Positions 1 to 11,098 of a DNA stretch of 64,000 nucleotides are shown one piece after another (within the stretch, counting starts at the first letter, position 1; each line of letters begins with the position of its first letter). The notes beneath the pieces were generated by a model that was not told where the DNA came from, made no database searches, and saw nothing but the letters and a program-made list of their open reading frames with translations. The stretch is from Propionibacterium sp. oral taxon 192 str. F0372 (GTDB taxonomy: Bacteria; Actinomycetota; Actinomycetes; Propionibacteriales; Propionibacteriaceae): assembly GCF_000413315.1 (NCBI RefSeq), contig NZ_KE340297.1, positions 406,618 through 470,617 of the forward strand, read 5' to 3'. Made by a program: the position numbers and the translations under genes.

Positions 1-313
1 TCCCTGGCTTACCAGGGGCAGCGGTGCCCGGGTACCAGCCGACGGCATGGGTGATGTCGTCGTCGCCGACTCCTGCCACGATGGGCCACTGGGTTCCTTG
101 CCCCAGATCGAGCAGGCCAACCACCGATGACTGCTCCCCCGCCGGACAACTGTTGCGGAAATCGTCGCGCATCCGGGCAGCTTCCCGTTCGGCGACCCGA
201 GTGGTGCCGACGTACAGCCAAGCGACCCAGCAGGCCAAGGCCAGCACGATGACCCCGAGAATGATCCAGGCGGTACGCAGTCCTCGCGTACGGGGCCCCG
301 TGGTTCGGCTCAT
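1..313 (-). CDS. Sortase family protein, N-terminal part (cut by window edge)
   Basis: Reads MSRTTGPRTRGLRTAW..., then one membrane segment (about residues 14-34) and an extracytoplasmic stretch with WPIVAGVGDDDITHAVGWYP followed by GTAAPG. This is the start of the sortase beta-barrel as seen in class D/E sortases of actinobacteria, where this segment reads roughly P-V-x-G-V-D-D-x-x-L-x-x-G-x-G-H-Y-P-G-T. Sortases are membrane-anchored transpeptidases that join LPXTG-type proteins to the cell wall. The catalytic His, Cys and Arg lie beyond the window edge, so activity cannot be judged. The ATG at 313 fits leaderless transcription, with a TAACAT box 7 nt upstream. Family assignment is from motif memory. 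Confidence 0.72.
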   Translation of the reverse strand, partial: MSRTTGPRTRGLRTAWIILGVIVLALACWVAWLYVGTTRVAEREAARMRDDFRNSCPAGEQSSVVGLLDLGQGTQWPIVAGVGDDDITHAVGWYPGTAAPGKPG

Positions 314-320
314 GCCCCTG

Positions 321-326
321 ATGTTA
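321..326 (-). promoter_or_regulatory. Leaderless -10 box (TAACAT) of the sortase gene
   Basis: TANNNT hexamer ending 7 nt before the ATG at 313. There is no Shine-Dalgarno sequence, which fits transcription starting at the start codon. Confidence 0.45.
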
Positions 327-451
327 GAAGGAATCTGCCGGGGACGTGCGACGTTGCCTATTGCAGTTCATACCGTCACGAGATAGGGAAACTGTCACTC
401 AGGCTGGATCGACCGCTCAGGCATGCAATCCATCGTCATGCATGAGGCAGC

Positions 452-1255
452 TCATTCGAAATGCATCAGCCCGCGTTCCACCTGCGGGGAGCCGACGGCA
501 TCAGCATCGCAGAAAGGTTCGGCCCCTCCGATGAAGGCATCAAGAGCATCCGAGTGAACCACCCGGTGGGGGAAGAACGATCCGGCGGCCCGGCGGATGA
601 CGACATCCAACGGTAACGGGTTATGGGAAGCTGCGATGAGCAGGTTCCCATGGCGACGCCCTTTGAGGGTAGCCGATTCTGCGGTGAGGGTGAGGTGGGC
701 GTAGCGGGTGGCAAAGGTGGCCAGCAGGCGTTTGGTCCAGTCAAGCGGGGCGATATCGATCGCGTTGAACAGCACCAGCCCGTCGCCGGTGAGCACCCTG
801 TCCACATCGGCGAGAAACTCCCGACTGACCAGGTCGGCGGGCACAGTGGCATCGGCGAAGGCATCGACGATGATGACTTTGGCATAGTCATCAGGCATCC
901 GGGAGATGCCGGTTCGCCCGTCGATGGGACGTACCTTGATCCCGGATCGCTGGGCCAATGGCAACTCGGCCCGGACAAGCCGGGTGAGCTCAGCGTTGGG
1001 CTCCAGCACGATCTGTGGGGAAGTCGGGCGTTTGGCCGCGACATAGCGAGCCATGGTCATGGCCGCTCCCCCGACGTGGATCACCCGCATTCGTTGCCTG
1101 GGCGGGGCAATGGTGTTGAGGTAGTCGGCCATTCGCAGCATGTAGCCGAACTCCAGGCGGGTCGGATCATCCGGGTCAACCCAAGAATGTGCCACCCCGT
1201 CCATGACCACGACCCAGCCAGTCCCCGAGCGGATGATCTGCATGTCGCCGGTCAT
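452..1255 (-). CDS. Spermidine synthase-like methyltransferase-fold protein
   Basis: 267 aa. A short N-terminal beta region (MTGDMQIIRSGTGWVVVMDG...) is followed by a Rossmann-type SAM/dcSAM-binding segment: VIHVGGAAMTMARYVAA near residue 58, acidic strand end QIVLEPNAEL, then AKVIIVDAFADATVPADL. This is the layout of actinobacterial spermidine-synthase-like (polyamine aminopropyltransferase fold) proteins, many of which are annotated only from the fold and may not make spermidine. The usual GGGDG motif is HVGGAA here, so enzymatic identity is uncertain. A TACGAT box 6 nt before the ATG at 1255 supports that start; an in-frame ATG at 1243 is an alternative. The gene lies downstream of clpB in the same direction, but a hairpin separates them. 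Confidence 0.65.
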   Translation of the reverse strand: MTGDMQIIRSGTGWVVVMDGVAHSWVDPDDPTRLEFGYMLRMADYLNTIAPPRQRMRVIHVGGAAMTMARYVAAKRPTSPQIVLEPNAELTRLVRAELPLAQRSGIKVRPIDGRTGISRMPDDYAKVIIVDAFADATVPADLVSREFLADVDRVLTGDGLVLFNAIDIAPLDWTKRLLATFATRYAHLTLTAESATLKGRRHGNLLIAASHNPLPLDVVIRRAAGSFFPHRVVHSDALDAFIGGAEPFCDADAVGSPQVERGLMHFE

Positions 1256-1261
1256 GGTCGC

Positions 1262-1267
1262 ATCGTA
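1262..1267 (-). promoter_or_regulatory. Leaderless -10 box (TACGAT) of the spermidine-synthase-like gene
   Basis: TANNNT hexamer with a 6-nt gap to the ATG at 1255 and no Shine-Dalgarno sequence. Confidence 0.45.
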
Positions 1268-1361
1268 GCGGCACGTCGCAGGTTGGTATCCGAGACAACC
1301 GGCCGATCAGGCAATGGGGCAGGCCGGATAGGAAGCGGGCGATGATCGTCCACATGCCAAT

Positions 1362-1395
1362 GGGTCCCCACCGCTTCCTTCTGCGGCAGGGACCC
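1362..1395 (-). terminator. Hairpin downstream of clpB
   Basis: GGGTCCC (1362-1368) pairs with GGGACCC (1389-1395), with an inner CCGC/GCGG extension. It lies 30 bp past the clpB stop. There is no clear U-tract, so this is a hairpin-type terminator or 3'-end stabiliser. Confidence 0.5.
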
Positions 1396-1424
1396 GTTCA
1401 CCTCGTGTACTGGCACAGGCATGT

Positions 1425-4004
<2,580 letters not shown>

Positions 4005-4043
4005 AGATTACCTCCGCGATTGAGTCCGAAGGTCTCCCGGTAT

Positions 4044-4064
4044 CTTGAGTACCACCGGCTCAAC
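4044..4064 (-). promoter_or_regulatory. HAIR element (HspR operator) 1 of clpB
   Basis: CTTGAGT-N7-GCTCAAC, one mismatch from the HAIR consensus CTTGAGT-N7-ACTCAAG. Located 40 bp upstream of the clpB start. Confidence 0.8.
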
Positions 4065-4071
4065 CTTCGGA

Positions 4072-4092
4072 GTTGAGTCTACCTCACTCAAC
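4072..4092 (-). promoter_or_regulatory. HAIR element (HspR operator) 2 of clpB
   Basis: GTTGAGT-N7-ACTCAAC, a perfect 7+7 inverted repeat with the HAIR core TTGAGT/ACTCAA. Its centre is 28 bp from the first element. Confidence 0.85.
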
Positions 4093-4118
4093 TCTACGAG
4101 ACCGCTCATTATTCCCGG

Positions 4119-4613
4119 TCAGAACCCTGATTTCACGACGATGCCATGGGCCTGGCAGGCCGCCTTCAAGGCCTCCAGCGAGGACAGCGAAAGCCCGACC
4201 CGGAACGCTTTCGGCAGCGCAGGCTCGGGGCTTTCGTCGAAGAACACCCACTCCCCCGGGCGTCGCCCGTCCACCGTCGCCCGGATGCGTCCCCGGGTAC
4301 GGACCGGCTCAAGGGTCTCGACGCGCAGCGCTTGCAGGGAATGCTGAGCGATTGTCACCGGATCACCCGCAACGGGAGTGACCGTTACCTCACCCTCGGC
4401 GAAGTCGATGCGCACCCCAGGCAGCACCCGCCACTCCAAGACCGCAGAGATCACCGACAACGCGATGATCAACGCACCCAGCACCTGGACCGATGCGATC
4501 CCTCCGCCAACCCACGCCGCCACCACCAATCCGATGCCGATCGTCAACCCAATCCCAGCCCAGATGAAGGCGGAGAACAGCTGGATCCCGGTTGGTCCGA
4601 GGCGCACAGTCAT
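4119..4613 (-). CDS. Small two-TM membrane protein of unknown function
   Basis: 164 aa from the ATG at 4613. MTVRLGPTGIQLFSAFIWAG begins two closely spaced hydrophobic segments (about residues 10-35 and 42-65), followed by a soluble beta-rich domain with LPGVRIDFAEGEVTVTPV and PGEWVFFDESPEPALPKAFRV. The layout resembles small actinobacterial PH-like or DUF membrane proteins with two TM helices and a cytoplasmic domain, but I do not recognise a family. A TATGCT box lies 6 nt before this ATG. A further in-frame ATG upstream (4691) would add a basic extension that does not look coding. The 3' end faces the clpB promoter region. Confidence 0.6.
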   Translation of the reverse strand: MTVRLGPTGIQLFSAFIWAGIGLTIGIGLVVAAWVGGGIASVQVLGALIIALSVISAVLEWRVLPGVRIDFAEGEVTVTPVAGDPVTIAQHSLQALRVETLEPVRTRGRIRATVDGRRPGEWVFFDESPEPALPKAFRVGLSLSSLEALKAACQAHGIVVKSGF

Positions 4614-4619
4614 GGGCCC

Positions 4620-4625
4620 AGCATA
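4620..4625 (-). promoter_or_regulatory. Leaderless -10 box (TATGCT) of the small membrane protein
   Basis: TANNNT hexamer with a 6-nt gap to the ATG at 4613 and no Shine-Dalgarno sequence. Confidence 0.45.
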
Positions 4626-4922
4626 GGAATAGCGAAGCCGAACAGATGAACCAGGGCAGGATCTGGGCGGCGTAAGTGGCATAGGGAGCAAACACCGCCC
4701 GCAAAGCGATACTCATGAACAGGGTGATCTCCTCGAAGCCACGAACCACGAAAAATATCACCACAATCTAGGGGGCTCGAATGCATTGCCCGCTCTAGAA
4801 CTGACTGCTAAATTGATCACCGGAAGAAAGTCAGCTCACAACCCATGTTTGATACAACGTAACATCTCCCGAACCAATGCCCCTGGTTGAGTACCACCGT
4901 CAATAACTATCAAGGCACGCCG

Positions 4923-5528
4923 ATGACCCAGCACCACACTCCCTCAAGCGCCATCGATTCCCGCAAAGCGAGAACCGACGCCCTTTTGGCGAGGATCGTT
5001 GATGAGCAACTCCGCAACCACGGATACGCCGGAGTGACGATAGAGCGCGTGTCGGATGCCTCCGGCGTGGCGAAGACGACAATCTATCGGCGGTGGCGTT
5101 CCAAGACTGAGATGCTCTTCGACCTGATGATTCACCGAATAACCCAGGAAGATCCCCTCGTGCCCGCCGAGAATCTCAAGGACGATGTCTTGAACCTCGC
5201 AAGGCGCGCGGTCACCTTGGTGGCCTCCTACCCCGGACGAGACATCCTCCCGGGACTACTTGCCGACGCAGCGACCGATCCGGATCTTGCGGAGCGGATC
5301 CGCACGACGTGGGTAACTCCCGCACGAGAAGTCCTCAAGCAGATCATCGGAACCACAGATCTGGGAATCGACTTCAGCGAATTGCACGCCACCTTGCTCG
5401 GAGTGCCGTACACGCGGGTGCACCTGTTGGGGGAAACTGATCTTGATGTGATCAGCCATGACCTCGCAGATCACCTCCTCGTACTCGCACGAAGCAGCGA
5501 ACACTCCCCACACAGTAGCGAAAAATAA
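4923..5528 (+). CDS. TetR/AcrR family transcriptional regulator
   Basis: 201 aa from the ATG at 4923; a TTG at 4887 would add 12 residues. The N-terminal HTH (about residues 20-65) reads DEQLRNHGYAGVTIERVSDA then SGVAKTTIYRRWRSKTEM, the classic TetR recognition-helix signature. The C-terminal part (PGLLADAATDPDLAERIR...) matches the TetR_C ligand-binding family often seen with the YRRW motif. It is convergent with the oxidoreductase/DUF3995 pair. That pair's upstream region carries a TetR-size palindrome (7592-7607), making the pair the likely target. The ligand is unknown. Confidence 0.85.
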   Translation: MTQHHTPSSAIDSRKARTDALLARIVDEQLRNHGYAGVTIERVSDASGVAKTTIYRRWRSKTEMLFDLMIHRITQEDPLVPAENLKDDVLNLARRAVTLVASYPGRDILPGLLADAATDPDLAERIRTTWVTPAREVLKQIIGTTDLGIDFSELHATLLGVPYTRVHLLGETDLDVISHDLADHLLVLARSSEHSPHSSEK

Positions 5529-5894
5529 TGTACCGGGCATCGCCAGAATTACCCGACATTCCGAGGAGATTGCTATACCACTTACGCATCGATCCACCTG
5601 TTTAATGCCCATATCTATCTCCGGAAAAACCCTATATCGCGAGTAGGAAGAATTCGAGTTATGACCCAACAGAGAAAACCACAACTCACAGACTTCCCGG
5701 CACGTCACGATCAGTAGGAAAGCAATGATATCGGTGAGACAGCGGTGCTCTGCCGACCACCGGTTTCGCCACCGCAGCCCTCACGTGGGCCGATTTGGGC
5801 CGCGACGATCTCAGCCTCAGGGAGCGGGATCAGGCTGAACCACATGCCCCACCCGCGATCATCGAGGAATTCGTGAGGACGAGGATGGTTGGTG
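5529..5894. other. Intergenic region, no intact gene
   Basis: 366 bp between convergent genes, more AT-rich than its surroundings up to about 5700. On the minus strand at about 5720-5880 a short open stretch reads protein-like (RPHEFLDDRGWGMWFSLIPL), suggesting the remnant of a lost gene. No start signal or family can be assigned. Confidence 0.4.
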
Positions 5895-6854
5895 TCAGGG
5901 GTTGACTGCCAAGACGATCTTGCCCACACCGTGACGTCCGGCGAGATCGTCATAGGCGGCTCGCACCTCGGTCATTGGGTAGACCGCACGGATCGGAAAG
6001 ATAAGTTCTTGCCGGGCGATCAACTCGGCCAGTTTGGCGACCACTGCGGCTGGATCCTTGATGGCTGCCATACCCACCATCAGAGTTCCGTGACGCTGAG
6101 CAGCCTCGTAATCGATGATGGTGTTGATTCGGTGCTGCGGCACGCCCAACGAGACGGCGGCATCCACGTACCCATTGCCGAAACAGTCGAGGAACGCATC
6201 CACTCCATCAGGGGCGACAGCCCTGATCCGCTCAACGAGATCGTCGCCATAGGCCAACGGCTCCACACCAAGCCCACTCAAGACCTCGGCGCTTGATGGG
6301 CTGGCGATGCCGATGACCCGGGCACCAGCCCGTCGTGCCAGCTGTGAGGCGAGGATCCCTACGCCTCCCGCGGCTGCGGATATAACCACAGTATCCTTCT
6401 CGGATACGCCGACCGCATTCACGATCGCGTAGGCTGTCGTGCCAGAGACGTACAGACAACCAGCTACCTTCGGATCCAGCCCCTCCGGCAAAGCCACCAG
6501 GCGTGACTCATCAATGGTGACGAACTCCGCCTGGGAGCTGCGCTCGTCGCTCATCCCGATGACCAGCTGCCCGACGGACCACTGGGTCACGCTCTGCCCC
6601 AGTTCGGTGACCACGCCGGTGAAGTCACTGCCTTGGCCCTCATCCGGGAATCGCGCAGGAAACATCTTGCGCGCCATTGGATGCCCCTCCCGGATGATTA
6701 TCTCCCCTGGATTGATCCCCGCATAGGCAACCGCCACCCGTACTTGGCTGGGACCACACGATGGGATCGGGACATTCCTGACCTCCAAGACGCAGGTGGA
6801 ACCATAATCATCGAATCGAACGGCTTGCATGGTGCCAGCATTGTCAGCATTCAT
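5895..6854 (-). CDS. NADP-dependent quinone oxidoreductase-like MDR protein
   Basis: 319 aa from the ATG at 6854, which has GAGAGGA 7 nt upstream. It is a medium-chain dehydrogenase/reductase of the zinc-free quinone oxidoreductase type. An N-terminal GroES-like domain (MQAVRFDDYGSTCVLEVRNV, YAGINPGEIIIREG) precedes a Rossmann domain with ISAAAGGVGILASQLARRAG at about 145-165. The structural-zinc cysteine cluster is absent, as in QOR-type enzymes. It would reduce quinones or enals with NADPH in the cytoplasm; the substrate is unknown. Its start overlaps the 3' end of the DUF3995 gene by 11 bp, so the two are co-transcribed. Likely under control of the adjacent TetR protein. Confidence 0.85.
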   Translation of the reverse strand: MNADNAGTMQAVRFDDYGSTCVLEVRNVPIPSCGPSQVRVAVAYAGINPGEIIIREGHPMARKMFPARFPDEGQGSDFTGVVTELGQSVTQWSVGQLVIGMSDERSSQAEFVTIDESRLVALPEGLDPKVAGCLYVSGTTAYAIVNAVGVSEKDTVVISAAAGGVGILASQLARRAGARVIGIASPSSAEVLSGLGVEPLAYGDDLVERIRAVAPDGVDAFLDCFGNGYVDAAVSLGVPQHRINTIIDYEAAQRHGTLMVGMAAIKDPAAVVAKLAELIARQELIFPIRAVYPMTEVRAAYDDLAGRHGVGKIVLAVNP

Positions 6855-7482
6855 CTTGATTCCTCTCCATTGTTGGTGCACTTGTCAAACTGATGGACGA
6901 CGCTGGGTTGTTGTCGTCCGGAGGCTCATGCGGACCCTCTTGCAGCGGCGAATTGGTTCTGTCGTACACCGAGATGTCCCGGCGGCCGCCGTCAGTTCGT
7001 TGACATCGCATGGCGTGCATGACCGTACCCAATCCCCACAACGCGAAGAGCAGATCCCAGATGGCCAGGTGACCCCACAGCACGACGAGTGCTGCGGGAT
7101 CAGGATCCGGTTGATTCAACTCCATCCACAGACCAACACCGCTGCCCGTCATGGACACCGCGCCGTACAGCAGCAGACCCCCACCGAGCACCAGATCGGC
7201 TAACCGGATCAGAGCCCGAAGCCGCGGGGATCGCGGCACTCCCCACGTCTCAGCCACCAGCAGCACAACGACCGTCAGTTTCGCACCGGCTATCGCCCCA
7301 AGCAGCCCCATTCGTCCCCCCACCCCGAAACTTGCCACCTTGTCGGCGATGCTTCCAACCGTGCCGAGGAGAGCATCACTGCCCAGAGCCCAAGCGGCCG
7401 AGAAGCCCGTGTGGATCCCACCACACACCACAGCCAACCACAGCCAGGATGAACAACGAGTCCGGCCTAGAGATAGTGCCAT
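6844..7482 (-). CDS. DUF3995 family integral membrane protein
   Basis: 212 aa from the ATG at 7482 (AGGGAGA upstream); a longer in-frame start at 7533 looks less likely. Four hydrophobic helices begin at WLWLAVVCGGIHTGFSAAWA, followed by AIAGAKLTVVVLLVAETWGV, LADLVLGGGLLLYGAVSMTG and ALVVLWGHLAIWDLLFALWG. The His-containing first helix and four-TM layout fit DUF3995. A polar 50-residue tail follows, longer than usual and overlapping the next gene. The function of DUF3995 is not known. It is first gene of a two-gene unit with the MDR oxidoreductase. Confidence 0.72.
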   Translation of the reverse strand: MALSLGRTRCSSWLWLAVVCGGIHTGFSAAWALGSDALLGTVGSIADKVASFGVGGRMGLLGAIAGAKLTVVVLLVAETWGVPRSPRLRALIRLADLVLGGGLLLYGAVSMTGSGVGLWMELNQPDPDPAALVVLWGHLAIWDLLFALWGLGTVMHAMRCQRTDGGRRDISVYDRTNSPLQEGPHEPPDDNNPASSISLTSAPTMERNQDEC

Positions 7483-7591
7483 CAGGGACTTCTCCCTGTC
7501 GTGCTGAGGGATTCGGCGAGGTTGCGGCAGCACATGAGGTCACCTCCCGGGGTCTGCCCACCAGAGAGCGTATCGGCTCCACCTATAATAC

Positions 7592-7607
7592 TACGCTACG
7601 TTTCGTA
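7592..7607 (-). promoter_or_regulatory. Candidate TetR operator upstream of the DUF3995-oxidoreductase unit
   Basis: TACGCTACGTTTCGTA is a 16-bp palindrome of the form TACGNNACGTNNCGTA. On the minus strand it lies just upstream of a TATTAT -10-like hexamer, in the position expected for an operator that occludes RNA polymerase. It is about 110 bp upstream of the DUF3995 start. Confidence 0.55.
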
Positions 7608-7694
7608 CGTATATTGATCGGCGACCTTGGCCGTCACCAGGATGCAGGCCAGCCCCACATGAAACCATCCGCCATGGCTCGACTATCTAGAAGA

Positions 7695-9083
7695 TCACCT
7701 CAGCAGTCGCCTGATGATGCGTGTCTTGTAGCCATCGCCCTGGGGTGGGTAGACCAATGGCATTTCTTGTCCGGGCAGGTGAGACAACACCGACTTCGCA
7801 TGCGTGAATGTGTCGAAGCTGTGACGCCCGTGGTACGCCCCCATGCCGGAGTTTCCCACGCCACCGAACGGCAGACCGGGGTGCGAGAACTGCATGATGG
7901 TGTCGTTGATGCATCCTCCACCAAAAGAGATCTGGCGAAGAACCTGACGAATCAGCGAACGATCGGCGGCGAAGATGTACAGCGCCAACGGTTTCTCGCC
8001 CGCATTGACGGCGTCGACCACGTCACGCTGGAATTCGGATCGACGGTAGCGGAGGACTGGCAGGATCGGACCGAAGATTTCGCCTTCCATCACCTGATCC
8101 CCCCACTCCACGTGGTCAAGGATGGTCGGAGCGATATACAGCTCATCCCTGTTGGACGCACCCCCGTGCACGATCCTGTTCCTTGCAGACGTCAGCAGAT
8201 CATCAAGCCGATCCCAGTGAACCGAGGTCGCGATGCGGCCGTAATCGGGGCAGCTTGAGGGATCTTCGCCATAAAACTGCGTTGTCGCTCGACACAGTTG
8301 CTCAACGAACTCGTCATGAACCGTGTCCTCGACCAGGACGTAGTCCGGTGCCCCGCAGTTCTGGCCGGCGTTCAAGAATTTCCCCCAGACGATCTTGCGG
8401 GCAGCGGCGGGCAGATTTGCGGTGCGATCAACGATGGCTGGGGCCTTGCCACCGAGCTCGAGCGTCAAAGGAGTCAGGTTACGCCCTGCGGCCTCGGCAA
8501 TCACCTTCCCGACCCGGGCACTGCCGGTGAAAAAGATGTAGTCGAATTGGTTCTCCAGCAGGTCAGCTGTCACCTCCTTCCCACCCTCCACAGCGACGAC
8601 ATACTCCGAAGGAAAAGTCTCGCTCAGCAACTGGGAGAGGACAGATGCGGTGTGCGGCGCTTGCTCAGAAGGCTTGACGACGCACGTATTTCCTCCCGCG
8701 ATCGCCCCAATGAGCGGCTCGATAACCAGCTGGAAGGGATAGTTGAACGGGCCAATCACCAAAGTGACACCGTAGGGTTCCCGATAGATCCTGTTCACAG
8801 AAGGAAAAACGAAAAGTGACTGCCCAACGCGCCTGGGCCTGCTCCATCGAGCAACACTACGAGCAGCCTTGCGAATACTTCGCAAGGAAAACCCGATCTC
8901 CGTCGAGTAGGCCTCAAAGGTCCCCTTTCCGAGATCCTTCCTGAGGGCAACAGCAATGTCATCAGAGCGTCTGTCCACGACGGAGTACAACTGCTCCAGC
9001 TGCTGCCTGCGGAAGTCAACGTTCAAGGTGTCTCCGCGAGAGAAGTAGGATCTTTGATTCGAAACAAGTTGCGACGTGTCCAT
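7695..9083 (-). CDS. Aldehyde dehydrogenase, ALDH3-like
   Basis: 462 aa from the ATG at 9083 (GGAG 5 nt upstream), typical of the ALDH3/coniferyl aldehyde dehydrogenase group. It contains the general-base motif LTLELGGKAPAIVD and the nucleophile motif NAGQNCGAPDYVLVE, plus EGEIFGPILPVLRYR. The glycine-rich NAD(P) segment is YIFFTGSARVGKVIAEAAG. The short length and lack of the C-terminal extension of class 1/2 enzymes favour ALDH3. It oxidises aldehydes to acids with NAD(P)+ in the cytoplasm; the physiological substrate is unknown. The C-terminus ends in a basic GYKTRIIRRLLR, which could associate with the membrane as in some ALDH3 proteins (inference). Confidence 0.88.
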   Translation of the reverse strand: MDTSQLVSNQRSYFSRGDTLNVDFRRQQLEQLYSVVDRRSDDIAVALRKDLGKGTFEAYSTEIGFSLRSIRKAARSVARWSRPRRVGQSLFVFPSVNRIYREPYGVTLVIGPFNYPFQLVIEPLIGAIAGGNTCVVKPSEQAPHTASVLSQLLSETFPSEYVVAVEGGKEVTADLLENQFDYIFFTGSARVGKVIAEAAGRNLTPLTLELGGKAPAIVDRTANLPAAARKIVWGKFLNAGQNCGAPDYVLVEDTVHDEFVEQLCRATTQFYGEDPSSCPDYGRIATSVHWDRLDDLLTSARNRIVHGGASNRDELYIAPTILDHVEWGDQVMEGEIFGPILPVLRYRRSEFQRDVVDAVNAGEKPLALYIFAADRSLIRQVLRQISFGGGCINDTIMQFSHPGLPFGGVGNSGMGAYHGRHSFDTFTHAKSVLSHLPGQEMPLVYPPQGDGYKTRIIRRLLR

Positions 9084-9378
9084 CACGACTCCACTCACAT
9101 GGCCCAATTCAGTATTCAGGAATCCTGGTTGAGGCAGATTCCCCGTCTTTTCCAGTACATGTGCATCCCGGGGCCGGGTCAACCACACTCACGCTGGAAC
9201 TTCCGGTAGATCATCGCAACCGATGATTACCGAGACGCTCTAGCCATCGAAGGTATTCGACACGCACCCACAACCAATGCCAGGCTCACCTACTGGTTGT
9301 GCGCCGAGTGCTGGACGTCGATGACGTAGTGGCCTTGGTGACAGAGCCTGATCGCCACAGCCTTCGCATCGACGCGCA

Positions 9379-9429
9379 TATGGGATGGGTGCGTGGGATC
9401 CCGCTCGGGACCCACGCACCCATCCCATA
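9379..9429 (-). terminator. Long perfect hairpin 1 bp after ino1
   Basis: Two 19-bp arms (9379-9397 and 9411-9429) are perfectly complementary, and an inner TCCCG/CGGGA stem closes on a CT loop with one bulged base. It begins directly after the ino1 stop codon. No U-tract follows, as is common for high-GC terminators. Confidence 0.75.
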
Positions 9430-9430
9430 C

Positions 9431-10510
9431 TCAGCGCTCCACCTCACCGTTGATGAACGCCTCGGTCGAATCCATGGCGTACTCGTCCGGACGCTGCTCG
9501 GGCGGGGACTTCATGAAGAACGATGACGGGGACAGCAGCGGGCCCCCAATACCGCGGTCCAGACCGATCTTGGCGGCTCGGATGGCATCGATCACCACGC
9601 CTGCGGAGTTCGGGGAATCCCAGACCTCCAGCTTGTACTCCAAGGAAACCGGCGCCCCGCCAAAGTTGCGGCCTTCCAAACGTACGAAAGCGAACTTGCG
9701 GTCGTCGAGCCACCCCACGTAGTCGGAAGGACCGACGTGGATGTCTCTGTCCTCGAACTGCTTCTCAACGTTCGAGGTGACCGCCTGGGTCTTGGAGATC
9801 TTCTTGGACACCAGGCGCTCGCGTTCCAGCATGTTCTTGAAGTCCATGTTGCCACCAACATTGAGCTGGTAGGTGTGATCAATGGTGATGCCGCGTTCCT
9901 CGAACAGGCGGGCCAGCACCCGGTGGGTGATGGTGGCGCCGATCTGCGACTTGATGTCGTCGCCAACGATCGGCAGTCCTGCGTCGGTGAATTTCTGCGC
10001 CCACTGCGGATCCGATGCGATGAACACCGGAAGGCAGTTGACGAATGCGCATCCGGCGTCGATGGCGCACTGGGCATAAAATTTGTCCGCTTCCTCAGAG
10101 CCGACCGGTAGGTAGGAGACGACGACATCCACTTCGGCCGCCTTGAGGGCTGCCACAACGTCCACCGGGGGCTCAGCGGATTCAGTAACCGTCTCACGGT
10201 AGTATTTACCGAAACCATCAAGGGTTTCGCCGCGTTGGACGATCACCCCGGCAGGGGCCACGTCGGCGATCTTGATGGTGTTGTTCTCCGATGCACCGAT
10301 CGCCTCCGACAGGTCGAGCCCCACCTTCGCGGCATCAATGTCGAAGGCCGCCACGAATTCGATGTCCGAGACGTGGTAGTCCCCGAACTGGACGTGCATC
10401 AAGCCGCCCACCCTGTCCGAGGGGTCAGCATCCGCGTAATGGGTCACACCTTGGACCAACGACGATGCACAGTTGCCGACGCCGACGATGGCGACGCGAA
10501 TCTTGCTCAT
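9431..10510 (-). CDS. ino1: Inositol-1-phosphate synthase
   Basis: 359 aa from the ATG at 10510, preceded by AGGAGA 4 nt upstream. It opens with the NAD-binding motif [20 protein letters not shown]. It also has [40 protein letters not shown] and [12 protein letters not shown], all hallmarks of the short actinobacterial Ino1 family. The enzyme converts glucose-6-phosphate to 1L-myo-inositol-1-phosphate with NAD+, feeding phosphatidylinositol and mycothiol synthesis in the cytoplasm. It is a single-gene unit ending at a strong hairpin. Confidence 0.95.
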   Translation of the reverse strand: MSKIRVAIVGVGNCASSLVQGVTHYADADPSDRVGGLMHVQFGDYHVSDIEFVAAFDIDAAKVGLDLSEAIGASENNTIKIADVAPAGVIVQRGETLDGFGKYYRETVTESAEPPVDVVAALKAAEVDVVVSYLPVGSEEADKFYAQCAIDAGCAFVNCLPVFIASDPQWAQKFTDAGLPIVGDDIKSQIGATITHRVLARLFEERGITIDHTYQLNVGGNMDFKNMLERERLVSKKISKTQAVTSNVEKQFEDRDIHVGPSDYVGWLDDRKFAFVRLEGRNFGGAPVSLEYKLEVWDSPNSAGVVIDAIRAAKIGLDRGIGGPLLSPSSFFMKSPPEQRPDEYAMDSTEAFINGEVER

Positions 10511-10678
10511 CTGTTCTCCTAGTCGATTGTCGGTGGCCCCACCTGGGTCGGCCACCCACCCAGACTCTAATAGCCAGTTGCGGCGGGGGCACGCCATTCA
10601 GGACTCAACCTCCCCCATTTGTCCCGGCCCCGCAGCGGCGCCGCATGTGCGGCACAACCGGCAGCTGACCCGCCAGCA

Positions 10679-11098
10679 TCACATTTCGATAGCCCGCGGC
10701 CGGGGCATACGGCGATGACGGCTGTACCCAACCTCACCGTCGGGGCCCGCCAGGAAAACGCGCCGGGCCTCCTGCTCCTCGCTCATCCGGGTCACGATTC
10801 CAGCCAGCTGTTCTAATCTGCGCTGCGCCGCGTCAAGCTCATTCTGCAGGGCAAGGATGCGGCGGATGCCAACCAGGTTGATGCCCTCGTTCTGGGACAG
10901 GTGCTGCACCAGCCTGAGGCGCTGCACATCGCGCGGAGAGTAGCGACGTCCACCGCCCTTGGTGCGACGAGGCACCACCAGACCCTGCCTGTCGTAGGTA
11001 CGCAGAGTCTGGGGGTGCATCTCGGCAAGCGTTGCCGCCACCGAGATGGTGAACACCGCGGCGTCCGGATCCATCAACTGTGGCAGCTGCTCGCTCAT
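10679..11098 (-). CDS. hspR: MerR-type heat-shock repressor HspR
   Basis: 139 aa. A MerR winged HTH starts near residue 14 (FTISVAATLAEMHPQTLRTY), followed by DRQGLVVPRRTKGGGRRYS and a coiled-coil region (LQNELDAAQRRLEQLAGIV). Its ATG overlaps the dnaJ stop (ATGA), so it is the last gene of dnaK-grpE-dnaJ-hspR and autoregulated. HspR binds HAIR inverted repeats, using DnaK as co-repressor in Streptomyces. Such repeats are present upstream of both dnaK and clpB here. The basic tail (RHRRMPRPR) is typical of the family. Confidence 0.95.
   Translation of the reverse strand: MSEQLPQLMDPDAAVFTISVAATLAEMHPQTLRTYDRQGLVVPRRTKGGGRRYSPRDVQRLRLVQHLSQNEGINLVGIRRILALQNELDAAQRRLEQLAGIVTRMSEEQEARRVFLAGPDGEVGYSRHRRMPRPRAIEM

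Noticed and set aside
623-1345. Long plus-strand ORF opposite the spermidine-synthase-like gene
   Set aside because: Antisense shadow: its protein has no recognisable motifs, and the minus-strand frame shows a methyltransferase-type fold with a proper start.
4861-4922. Second copy of the TetR palindrome before the tetR gene
   Set aside because: A sequence around 4851-4866 shares only the ACGT core and outer GAT/ATC symmetry, too weak to call the same operator.
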